Shown: one piece after another, positions 13,160 to 22,883 of the stretch
Position numbering within the stretch: position 1 is the stretch's first letter
How the letters are laid out: each line of letters starts with the position of its first letter
Assembly (NCBI RefSeq): GCF_964340395.1
Contig: NC_135558.1
Span: 24,844,425 to 24,908,424, forward strand
Length of the DNA stretch: 64,000 nt
Source of the DNA: Glandiceps talaboti
Taxonomy: Eukaryota; Hemichordata; Enteropneusta; Spengelidae
Reading direction: 5' to 3'
Translations under genes and position numbers: made by a program
The notes under the pieces: generated by a model
The model's database searches: none
Told to the model about the DNA's origin: nothing
The model's input: only the letters and a program-made list of their open reading frames with translations

Positions 13160-13784
13160 TCAATGGAGTTCTATTAATTAGTGCCTGCTACGTCATTTAT
13201 CATTTATCATGGAACAGCGTGAGAATGGTCCATAACATGTGATGTCGCATTGACCAATCATGACCGAGAGTTGAGTATGCGGTGTGTTATAAGTGTCAAT
13301 TGGGGACCCTCAAATTCAGATGCGAACAATGTTGCCTTCGGTCCATTAAACCGATTTCACAGCCAGGAAAACAGAGAGACAACCCCAGCAGTGGGAGAAA
13401 GTACGAGCCTGTATACGCTTTAACACTGGACAATGTAACAATAACACAGCCACTTGCTGATATGCACATGTGCAGATAACTTTGGAATGAGTTCAGCCAT
13501 AGAAAAGATGACTGTAATACATACAACTGTATATCAGAAATCAGCCGATTTCAAAATGAAATCTGAGAAATGAACATTTCAAAACACTATTAAAGTTGAA
13601 CATAAGGCTACTGTCGCATCACCACAACTTGTGTTTACTTTGACAAAAATGCCGTGATTGGTCTCCCTCTTGGACTCTATGAAACTATCAGAAAAACAAG
13701 GATAAACCCTGCAATACTGAATTTCCATCTACGTTAAATTACGCTTCTACCTACAGTTATCCGGAGACGACCCTTCCGTGATCT
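13160..13784. other. Unassigned spacer
   Basis: A 10-bp inverted repeat (AGGCACTAAT at 13151-13160 and its complement at 13177-13186) lies at the left edge. Short frames at 13282-13479 (+) and 13296-13526 (-) overlap and carry no recognisable motif. The right edge runs into a retroelement RT fragment. Confidence 0.4.
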
Positions 13785-14400
13785 CAACTAAAAACTCTTG
13801 CTTGGGAGAATAAATTAACCGACAATCCGGACAAGGACTTTCTACTGGATGGTATTTGCCATGGTTTCAAATTAATTGATGGTAACAGTACTATTGAAAG
13901 TTATGAATGTAACAATTACAAGTCAGCTACAAACAATGACACTAAACCAAAACTTGATAAACTCATTTTATCAGAACTTTCACAAGGTAAAACTGCATAT
14001 TGTGGCAGGCAAAAACCTGACTGTGTACACGCTTATGGTGCCATTCCTAAAAAGAGTACTGATGAACCTAGGCCTATTATCGACTGTAGTAGACCTTTGG
14101 GTAAATCAATTAATGATTGGATGTTTCCACCAAAAATCACATATAATTCTATTGATGATGTTACTTGTAATATGACTAAAAAAATTGTTACTTTGCTGTT
14201 GTAGACATTTCAAAAGCATATTGCTCTATACCAGTACATCCAAAACATCATACATAACAAGGGTTTAAGTGGATGTTTGGACCTTATGACACAAAGAAAT
14301 GCATGTACTTTATAAACAATTGCCAGTGTTTTGGGCTTTCATGTGCCCCAAGTAGTTTCACTCATATTTCAAATTTTATTATGAGTAACCCAGCCCCTAA
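13785..14400 (+). pseudogene. Tyrosine-recombinase-type retroelement RT fragment
   Basis: In the frame through 13785-14185 there is a WENKLTDNPDKDFLLDGICH-like segment. It is followed by QGKTAYCGRQKPDCVHAYGA, a PRPIIDCSRPLGKSINDW stretch, and then a one-base shift at about 14185. The frame continues as AVVDISKAYCSIPVHPKHH, QGFKW and FGLSCAPSSF. These match the N-terminal linker and RT motifs (basic RPI-DCS segment, motif A with Asp retained, FGL-AP) of DIRS/Ngaro-type elements. There is an in-frame stop after HPKHHT. The YxDD block is missing because the sequence ends at about 14400. It is dead and truncated at both ends. It is not the same copy as the element at 34651-39484, since the amino-acid sequence differs strongly and the strand is opposite. 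Confidence 0.6.
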
Positions 14401-14439
14401 TTAGTGTTCATGTACCTACTCATGAATAGTAATGCAATG

Positions 14440-15440
14440 GAATAGGCAGGGCACATGTCACTGTGATTTTTGGCCAAAAAACTTAAACTCGGAAACTACT
14501 GGGCAGATTGGTCTGAAATTTAATGGGTGTGTAGATTTGTTCATGGCATGATGATTCCATCAGTAAAATGCAAATCTTTTTTGGTTAAAAGTCTTCCAGT
14601 CCAAAACTACTGAGCAGATTGGGATGAAATTTAGTGGGGATACATCTAGGGGTTTATATATGTGAAACTATATAATGATCTCATCAGTGGTATGCAAATT
14701 AGGTGTAAAAATGTGAATTTTGGTTACAAATTTATATCTCAAAAAGTCCTTGGCCAATGAGACTGAAATGTGGTGAGATGTTTCTAGAAGTGTTATTCTT
14801 CAGATTTTGTTTAAAACATAGCAACCTTTACCATGCCCTTAGCAACAACCAAATGACAGTATATTTTGCTAAAATAACATCATCTGGTAGGCAAGTAAGT
14901 AAATGTTCAAAAGTTGTATGCACATATCCCTAGCAACCATGACTACTCGCATAGAAACAGCCTAAAGATGGTGTATTTTACAAAGATAACATATTTTTTA
15001 GACAAGTGAATAAACATTCAAAAAGTGTATGGAAATATGCCTAGCAAGAAGACCATGACAATAGCAACAGCCAAATTATCGCATATATTGCAAAGATAAC
15101 AACAGAGATTAATAGATGAGTAAATATTCAAACAATGTATATACATTTGCCTAGCAACAACACCACACCCATAGCAACAGCCATATGATGATGTTATATC
15201 GCAAAAATAACATCACGGATTAATAGACAAGTGAACAAATATTCGAAAAATATACAAATATGTCTAGCAACATGATCACACCCATAGCAACAGCCAAATT
15301 ATCATGTATATTGCAAAGATAACAACAGCGCTGGATAGGCAACTGGATAACCATTCAGCAAATGAACACATACCTAGCATCGATAAGCATGTGGATAAAC
15401 ATATGTAAGAAATGTATAGTTGTGCTACAAGCTATTGGTG
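14440..15440 (+). mobile_element. Decayed TAGCAC-family element, left end lost
   Basis: The body matches the intact copies at 15963-17183 and 56336-57595. It has the phrases for 'aaactactgggcagattgg' and 'atgcaaattaggtgtaaaaa', then repeated 'CATAGCAACAGCCAAAT' units about 115-120 bp apart. The right-end signature TAGTTGTGCTACAA lies at 15417-15430. The left snap-back hairpin and TCTG tract are absent. Confidence 0.65.
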
Positions 15441-15569
15441 CTAATTTTTTTTATATGTGAGTGAAAGTCGTCCACACTGTATCCACAAAGTACATCATCA
15501 CTATCAATGTCATCAATAGATATGTAAATGTTTGTATTTTGTTTTGATTATGACTTACTTAATTTTCAG

Positions 15570-15710
15570 TACCTGGCCGTGTAGAAAACTTGGAAATCGT
15601 GAAGGGTACAAGACACTTGTACGTTGTATGGCAGTCACCACCTGTTGAATCAAGGAATGGCATTATTACAGATTATGTTATTAAATATGCTGTTTCAAGT
15701 ACTGTACAAG
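15570..15710 (+). CDS. Exon 1 seen: FN3 domain, first part, of a type I membrane protein
   Basis: The acceptor TTTTCAG ends at 15569 and the donor GTTTGT starts at 15711. The exon enters in phase 1 (TA completes a codon) and leaves in phase 1. The 47-codon frame begins PGRVENLEIVKG and contains LYVVWQSPP and GIITDYVIKYAV. These are the A/B strands with the conserved Trp and the C strand with the conserved Tyr of a fibronectin type III domain. The phase-1 boundary at the start of the domain is usual for FN3 modules. Earlier exons (signal peptide, perhaps more FN3 domains) lie outside or were not recognised. The FN3 call rests on the classic Trp-Pro and Tyr pattern and on the next exon completing it. 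The protein name is not assigned, because many receptors and adhesion proteins share this module. Confidence 0.85.
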
Positions 15711-15962
15711 GTTTGTTGTATTTGACATTTTAAAATTAGATTATTTACAATGGGCTCCATTCTTCCATCCATCTATGTGTTTACGTATGTCTGAGTACAC
15801 AATTTACATAATGACGTCATGAATGATAAAATTAGTCTGACATAGCATAATCTCTCCTCATCAGCAAACTACCACAATGAGTTGAAACTGATGATAATGA
15901 AAAACAAGCCTGAGATTTGAAATGTAGACAGGCTATAACTATATAATTCTGTTTGTTTTTTT

Positions 15963-17183
15963 TAGCACAATTGAAGTCATGTTCGGTAGTACTATAGGCA
16001 ATGTGAAGTATGTGTGTGTATGTGTGTAAACAACTTAAAGTCAAAAAATGCTGGCCTGATTGCTTTGATATTTGGTGGTCATGTTACTTCTGGTGTCTAG
16101 TTAGGAAATTGTTCAAATGAAAATAATTGCATCAAAGATGATTTTTGGTAAAAAAAACTGACACTCCAAAAGTACTGGGCAGATTGGCATGAAATTTGGT
16201 GGGAATATTCTTAGGGGTGAGTAAATTAAGATTTGATCATGACATGATGATTCCCTTTGTAATATGCAAATTAGGGCTAAAAATGTGTCTTTTTGGTCAA
16301 AAACCTATAATTCCAACACTACTCAGCAGATTGGGCTGAAATTTAATAGGGATGCATCCGTTGGTGTGTAGATGAAGAAATATTAAGCATATAATTATCT
16401 CATCAGTAATATGCAAATTAGGTGTGAAAATGTGAATTTTGGTCAAAAAATTTATATCTCAAAAAGTACTTGGTCAATGAGCCTGAAACTTGGTGAGATG
16501 TTTCTAGAAGTGTTATTCTGCAGATTTTCTTAAAAATATTTTGACACAATTGGCCCTAGCAACCATGACCACGCCCTTAGCAACAACCAAATGGCAGTAT
16601 ATTTTGGTCAAATAACATCTGGTAGGCAAGTGAGTACACATTCAAAAAAATGTATGCAAATATCCCTAGCAACCATGACCACGCCCATAGCAACAGTCAA
16701 AATAGTCGTGTATTTCACAAAGATAATGGGGATTAATAGACAATTGAATAAACATTCAAAAAATGTATGTAAATTTGCCTAACAACAAGACCACGCCCAT
16801 AGCAACGGGCAAATGATCACATATATTGCAAAGATAAGAGGATTCATAGACAAATGAATAAACATTTTAAAATGTATGCAAATATGCGTAGCAACAAGAC
16901 CACATCCATAGCGTCAGCCAAATGATGACATATATTGCAAAGATAATATCAGGAATTCATACACAAGTGAACAAAAACATTCAAAAATGTATGCAAATAT
17001 ATCTAACAATATGACCACACCCATAGCAACAGCCAAATTATCTCATATAGGGCAAAGATAGCAACATGGTTGGATAGGCAACTGGATAGTCATTCAGCAA
17101 ATGAACACCCATTGTTAGCATGGACTAGCATATGGATAAACATTTTTAAAAACTGTACAGTTGTGCTACAACACCATTGGCGG
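15963..17183 (+). mobile_element. TAGCAC-family hairpin-headed element, full length
   Basis: It starts with a diverged TAGCACAATTGAAG snap-back end (15963-15994), then a short TG-rich tract (16010-16027) and the conserved 'aaacaacttaaagtcaaaaa' stretch. The AT-rich body carries imperfect repeats of about 115-120 bp, each with CCATAGCAACAGCCAAA. It ends with ACAGTTGTGCTACAA followed by CCATTGGCGG (17174-17183). It sits wholly inside the intron that splits the FN3 domain (15711-17241) and makes up most of it. No coding potential is seen. Confidence 0.75.
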
Positions 17184-17241
17184 TCTTTTCAATTTCATAG
17201 ATTTATGATACAACTTAATTTTCATTTCTCTTTTGTTAAAG

Positions 17242-17430
17242 GCAATCCTACCCTACTTACGGAGGGCATTCTAGAGGGTTTCAAAAATTCTACACATGGT
17301 CATGTGGCTACAGATGACCAGTCATATAATATAAGTGGTTTGTTGTCCGGTAAACGTTATATAGTATCAGTAACAGCAAGAACCATAGCAGGTGTTGGTC
17401 TTGACCCTGCTGTTGTCTCAGAATCCACTG
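17242..17430 (+). CDS. Exon 2 seen: FN3 domain, second part
   Basis: The acceptor TTAAAG ends at 17241 and the donor GTAAGT starts at 17431. The exon is 63 codons, phase 1 to phase 1, so its loss would keep frame. It reads through an asparagine-rich E-F region (FKNSTHGHVATDDQSYNISG, two N-glycosylation sequons) to LLSGKRYIVSVTARTIAGVG, the hallmark FN3 F/G strands (L...Y.V.V.A....G.G), and ends near VSESTG. Together with the 15570-15710 exon it makes about 110 residues, slightly longer than the usual 90-100 for an FN3 domain. The intron splitting the module in mid-domain is common in vertebrate and invertebrate FN3 genes. The domain is expected to be extracellular. Confidence 0.9.
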
Positions 17431-17808
17431 GTAAGTTTCCATGGTTACAGCTTCTATAAAGGTTTTTTATTTGTTGACAGCATTCTATGGCAATACGGGT
17501 CACAATATGCAATCTTTGGTGAAATGCTTATAACTTTTGGCCAAGCAACTGAACTAGGATGTAATAGCTTTATAGGATTATCTAGTCGACATGTATGTGT
17601 CTGTGTGCATGTGTGTGTATGTTGATGTGTGTATGTATGTATGTAGGTGTTTTTGTGTCTGTGTCTGTGTCCGTGTCCGTGTCTGTGTATGTGTATGTGA
17701 CCAGAAAGCCATTGTACTGAATATACTAAGAATGTAAGCGGTATCTATTAGTAAACATTTTATCATTGCATGGTCATGCATTAGTACTATTGGCAGTACT
17801 TTCATTTT
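17431..17808. other. Intron start with (TG)n microsatellite
   Basis: This is intronic sequence after the FN3 exon. A TG/TATG-rich microsatellite lies at about 17589-17700, which accounts for the small open frames on both strands. The stretch 17793-17808 (CTATTGGCAGTACTTTC) resembles the CCATTGGCGGTA tail found after TAGCAC-family elements. Confidence 0.6.
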
Positions 17809-17858
17809 TACCTCCCGTAAGGGTACGGGAGGTATTAAAAGGGGAAGGTGTGTCTGTG

Positions 17859-17889
<31 letters not shown>

Positions 17890-19059
17890 GTCATCATTTT
17901 CTAAAAATCGGCTGGCTCAATTGTAATGAAATTTGGGATATATAATCTTTAGGGTAATAGCTAGACCTGATTAGGTTTTGAGCCAGATCTGTTAATGTTT
18001 AATTAGAGAAATTTGCATATTAATGAAATCAACTAATTACGCAATACTAGTATCTTAAGACTGCATACTTCAATTTCAATATAATTTAGCATATTCATTC
18101 AACATAACAACATACATTTGTCCTATAAAATTCGTTGATGTATCTTACAGCGTTAATGAAAAATTTGCATAATTAATTATTTTTGGTAATTAGGCTATAT
18201 CTTAAGAATACATACTTCAAATTCAACATAATTTAGTACATACGTTAACCATAAGAAAACACATATGTCCTATCAAGTTTGTTGATGCACCATACAGTGT
18301 TAATGAATAATTTGCATAATTAATGATTTTCAGTAATTAGGCTATATCTTAAGAATACATACTTCAATTCCAATATAATTCAGTACACACGTTAACCATA
18401 ACAATCACATGTGTCCTGTAAAGCTTGTTGGTGTACCTTTCAGTGTTAATGAATAATTTGCATAATTAATGATTCTTGATAATTAGGCTATATCTTACGA
18501 CTGCATACTTCAATTTCAATACAATTCAGTACATACATTAACCATAACAAATTGTGTATGTCCTATAAAGTTAGTTGATGTACCTTACAGTGTTAATGAA
18601 TAATTTGCATAATTAATGATTTTCGGTAATTAGGCTATATCTTAAGACTGCATACTTCAATTCCAATACAATTTAGTCCATACGTTAACCATAACAAAGC
18701 GGATATGTCCTATAAAATCGTTTATATAGCTTAGTTTTAATGAAAAATTTGCATAATTAATGATTTTAGGTAACTAGGTTGTATCTTAAAAATGCAAGCT
18801 TCAAATTTCGTATAATATGATACATACATCATAATAATACGCACCTGTTCTATGAAGTTTGTTGCTACAACTTTTTCTTTAATGAGTATTTTGAATAATG
18901 AATGATATTCAGTAATTAAGCAGTATCATACACTCTTGCATAACCTAAGAAAGCACACTTGTCCAAAAAACAAAGTCTGTTACCATAGCTTTTTAGTTTA
19001 ATGAGTTATTTACATAATTATTGATTCCCTTACGGGAGGCATTCAGTTTAAATCTGGTA
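17809..19059 (+). mobile_element. CCTCCCG-family hairpin-headed element, long copy
   Basis: The left end is a perfect 11-bp snap-back hairpin (TACCTCCCGTA at 17809-17819, loop AGGG, complement at 17824-17834). A (TCTG)n tract follows at 17856-17889. The AT-rich body contains at least six imperfect units of about 140 bp, each holding 'aataatttgcataattaatg' and 'taggctatatctta'. The right end carries CCCTTACGGGAGG (19027-19039), the inverted copy of the left end motif, then a conserved CATTCAGTTTAAATCTGGT tail. It fills most of intron 17431-19174. Confidence 0.8.
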
Positions 19060-19174
19060 TTTGAAGCTTTGTTTTGGGATAATTATGTTGTCTTTTTATT
19101 TTGAAGGATTCTAAAACTAGTTGGTGCTTGGGCTGAAATTGTGCATGTAACTTATTGTATTTTCACCCTGACAG

Positions 19175-19231
19175 CTAACATAGTTATCCGTGATGATCTT
19201 ACCACTCTTCCACCTTTGGAAACCACTGACA
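19175..19231 (+). CDS. Exon 3 seen: short linker after the FN3 domain
   Basis: The acceptor CCTGACAG ends at 19174 and the donor GTAAGA starts at 19232. It is 57 bases, 19 codons, phase 1 to phase 1. It reads ANIVIRDDLTTLPPLETTD once the split codons are joined. It has no domain of its own. The Thr/Pro-rich composition fits the start of a membrane-proximal stalk. Support is the splice sites and matching phase with both neighbours. As a short symmetric exon it could be alternatively spliced. Confidence 0.7.
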
Positions 19232-19614
19232 GTAAGATACGTCTTCTTACCTTACAGACTGACCTAGCACATCCCAAACTGATGTGTTTCATGTAGTTTC
19301 CTTGTTTGTGTGTGTGGTGTTACATACTGTTATTTCATTTATTCTAATTTTACTAATTATATATTTGCTATATCATGATTAGACCCCAGCGTGAAGCCCA
19401 TGGTGGCTACAATGATGGGTTCCATCTATGCATGCAAGCATCCATACATTTCTAAATGTATCTCTGAAATGCAAGAACCAATTTCAACTAAAGCTTATTT
19501 CATAACCTGATGTCATAATACTACATATGCACATCACTGTGTGTCTTGACTTTTGTAATCAAATGGCAGCCATATATTTTACCACTATTTCATGTAACAA
19601 AGAATTCAAAATCG
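19232..19614. other. Intron start with a GTCCCCG-family-like body
   Basis: From about 19405 the sequence (GATGGGTTCCATCTATGCAT, 'ccaatttcaact', 'tatgcacatcactgtg', 'aaatggcagccatat') is a diverged relative of the body at 44751-45050. The 2.65-kb element at 19615 interrupts it. Confidence 0.5.
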
Positions 19615-19975
19615 GAACAGTTGCGGGGCAAAGTGCTAGATCTAGCACTTCGCCACTTTTTGACAAAGTGCTAGATCTAGCACTTTAGCGAAAACTGACG
19701 AAGTGCTAGATCTAGCACTTTGTCAAAAAGTGGCGAAGTGCTAGATCTAGCACTTCAACAAAGTGTGGCAAAGTGCTTGGTCATCGGTAAATATGTAATG
19801 TTATACCGGTAATGGACATGTTATTACTCTCAGTGTAAAATGTTACTTCCTGTGTTTAACGACCTTAGAGTTTGATTTTCCGTATGTTTTGCCAATGCAC
19901 AAACAAGTTTCTACTTCGTAATTTTTAGTAACGTTCAGTTTTGTATTTTTTCGATGTTGTATGAGGCGAAAACTA

Positions 19976-20340
19976 CAGCACGTGGTCGTTTCCCTTCCAC
20001 GTTTCGTACTCCTTACAACGGCTTGACACCACTACCAACAACCGCAGACCGCCATTTTGACAGCTGTCACGTCAAAGAACGCACTCCCATATACAGTCAA
20101 AACTACGAACATTTTGTTCGGCGTGCGTCACAGACTTCAACTGCAGCACGTGGTGGTTTCGGTACCACGTTTCGTACTCCGTACTTGACAACGGCTTGAC
20201 ACCACTACCAACAACCGTAGACCTCCATTTTGACAGCTGTTCATGTCAAATAACGCACTCCCATATACAGTTGAAACTTCGAAGATTTCAGGAAGTAGAA
20301 ACATTTAGTTCGGCGTGCGTCACAGACTTCATACTGCAGA
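19976..20340. repeat. 168-bp tandem duplication inside the foldback element
   Basis: The segment starting CAGCACGTGGTCGTTTC at 19976 repeats at 20144 as CAGCACGTGGTGGTTTC. Both carry 'cgtttcgtactcc', 'ggcttgacaccactaccaac', 'cattttgacagctgt' and 'ttcggcgtgcgtcacagact'. The second unit has small insertions near 20285. Confidence 0.85.
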
Positions 20341-21709
20341 TTTAATGGCAGTGACATTGGTAACATTGCATGACAAAGAAATAATATGAAGGAAAACTGA
20401 ATTTCTTGGTGTGTGTGGGGGGGGGGGTTAGTGTGTGTCTAGATGCGAGAGCGAAGATTTTTCTTGATCGTTGAACACGAAAATAAACTCTGGGTGTAAT
20501 TTATATCATGTTCACTATATTTCTATTGAATAGATTCACTTCTTTCAGTATTATCAGATCGTTAATAGATGACAAAAAATATTGCTATCGAAAACATAAG
20601 TGCGAAAACATATTCGTGTGAACAATTTTAATTTCAGCCCTTCATTGCTGTTAATATTTTGATAGAAATCTATAGATAACCCGTTACTACTGTTTTGTAA
20701 ATTCCATATACTTGGTACTGCCAACTTCTTGACCGAAAACAACGACAAGAAAAAATCCATAACTTCGCCAGATCTCAAGTAAACCATCACTACATTACTG
20801 TTTACTGATATTTTGCATTACTAGACAATCACCAATTTCAATATCGTCCCTTATGTAATTCCTGTTCGCTCAGAAATTATATCCGATGTGGGAAATAATA
20901 ATAATAGCCATCGGTTATAGTTTGGTTCGGTCCAGAGGAAGTGACTTCATAATGCTACAATTAGCGTAGTGTGACGCCGAGGATCGTGGAGCAGTAATAA
21001 ACGTCACTTCGTGAACTGGATTGCATATCACAAAAGTAAGAAATACAGGTGACGACCGTTCGAGAAATAGCGATAGGAAATGGTTTATATGAGAAAGATT
21101 GTGGGAGCTCATAGGTAGGGTTGTGATAATGGGAACGACTATAGTATGTCTTAAAAGCACATCGCAAGTTAACATGGAATGCATCCCGAAAATACTAAAA
21201 GTGCATATTGTCAAACTTATCTTTTTAGAATCCAGCATGGCTGCCAAATCCTGTGTTAACCATATAGGATCCGGGGGAAAGAAAGGGGTGTCGGTTTGTT
21301 TAAAAACAAACACAATGACCCCCATATTGATTTTGTCATTTCAGAGAGACCAACAAAATAAAACTATCCGTTCAAACAGTTTGGAGAAATTTTAAAGATT
21401 TTTATAGAATAAATGTGTCCCCGGAGGCGCGCTCTACCTCGTGTAAATCACGAGAGTTATGACATGATTTTGCACAATATTCTTTTTCTACTACTTCATA
21501 GATTAGAATGAAAATAAGCACACAGGTGATTATACTGAAAGATAGATACTGGATAAAGATTTCAGTGATTTTCAAATTTATTTCAAGACGTTATGATTGA
21601 TATATCTTTCCCGCTCTAAAATAGACATGGTACAAGAAATACTGAGTTAGGCTAGTCCTTGTTTACAGAGTAGATTGCAGATTCTGAAGTACAGTCCCGC
21701 CCACAGGCA

Positions 21710-21964
21710 CTAGTTTCCCGAGATATGTATCAGAATGTTTCTATCAGAATACAATACAATGTCGATAATATCGATGATATTGACGTGTTTTAGCCAATTG
21801 TACATGAAAGGGGTAAAATAATAACACTTGTTTCTGCAAGTCCATCCACCGCGAGGTATTGACAAGGCATGTTTGTAACAGAACACACAACCCCATGGTT
21901 CACAACCGTACATATGACAACGTGAACTTTCAACTGGCCGTTTTACTCGGCAAACATTTAACAA
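21710..21964 (-). other. Short Cys-rich ORF in the foldback element, unassigned
   Basis: This is an 84-codon minus frame whose middle reads CHMYGCEPWGCVFCYKHAL and then a WTCRNKC segment. It has seven cysteines and two histidines near each other, which could bind metal, but the spacing does not match a zinc-finger family I can name. It is the most protein-like frame in the 2.65-kb element. It may be the remnant of an element-encoded protein or chance. Confidence 0.2.
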
Positions 21965-22268
21965 ACTTCATATAAATCGTGTCGTTGTTACAATCGGCCA
22001 AAGATAAGTTTTGGAGTCGATCATGCGCCACATGACCACGTACACGGACTACTGACATGACGCATGTATGTGACGTTTATCGATGCGAACGACCACGTTA
22101 TATCAAGCCGTTGGAGGCGCTTCGTTGTTTACAGTCCCGCACTTCACTGTTTTTTGGCGAAGTGCTAGATCTACTAGCACTTCGGCGAAAACTGACGAAG
22201 TGCTAGATCTAGCACTTTGTCAAAAAGTGGCGAAGTGCTAGATCTAGCACTTTGCCCCGCAACTGTTC

Positions 22269-22883
22269 AATTTTGGACCATTTAGCTACCTCACTATTTG
22301 AGTGTTTACATGTACACGTTTATTATCCATGATTACCTTCCTCTTTAGATCTTAACCTTAAAATTTGACCTTGACATCTGTGTTCAAAGGTCAAATGGCC
22401 ATTTAGAACCGTCATTTACATATGTAGACATTATGTTACCTTCTATATGTGAGGTTACAATGGAAGAATATTTGTTTGCAAATTTTACCTTTTATTTTTC
22501 TTTTTTTAAATTTATTTATTTAACTTTGATAAAAGTCAGGTAGTCCACACAGGTGACAAACACCTATAAACTTGGACCCTTCAGTGAATGTATACAAAAA
22601 TCTGATTTTTAGAACATTCAAATTTAATAATATTGTTCCTTGTCATGAATCACAGACATGTAAATTTGTAGCATTTATTCCCTACGTACACATTTTAAAT
22701 TGTTGAAATCAATTATCAGGAAGTTATCAGGAAGTTAAAATTTTGGGAACAAATAGGCAGACTTGTTTGAATGTAGAAATGTAAAAAGTAATATTAGTTC
22801 TAGGTGTAAATTTCATAATTGATAATAAATTAATGGGGATGCATCTAGGGTGTATAGATGACAAAATAGCATGATAGAATGAT
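22269..22883. other. Intronic repeat-derived DNA, no gene
   Basis: It contains a GTCCCCG-family-like tail with TGACCTTGACA and AAAGGTCAAA motifs (22370-22395). After about 22800 it reads as TAGCAC-family body ('ttaatggggatgcatctagg'), which runs directly into the 46-48-bp array. Confidence 0.5.

Larger units (their letters stand above)
19615..22268. mobile_element. 2.65-kb foldback element with palindromic terminal repeats
   Basis: The termini are GAACAGTTGCGGGGC (from 19615) and its complement (to 22268). Inside each terminus lie tandem 20-bp perfect palindromes AAGTGCTAGATCTAGCACTT. There are four on the left (19631, 19666, 19701, 19736), exactly 35 bp apart. On the right there are three (22160, a variant with a 3-base insert; 22198; 22233). 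Linkers read CGCCACTTTTTGACA or its complement, so the inverted repeats extend over roughly 100 bp. The interior has a 168-bp tandem duplication (19976-20340) and several short frames: 19954-20199 +, 20554-20790 -, 20915-21325 - and a Cys-rich one at 21710-21964 -. None has recognisable transposase motifs. I could not see a target-site duplication. The class is unknown and it is probably non-autonomous. Confidence 0.8.

Noticed and set aside
17578-17805. Thr/His-rich minus ORF
   Set aside because: It is a translation of the (TG)n microsatellite.
20915-21395. Overlapping ORFs of 136 and 98 codons in the foldback element as a transposase
   Set aside because: They lie on opposite strands over the same bases, have no catalytic motif, and are at the length expected by chance in low-stop DNA.
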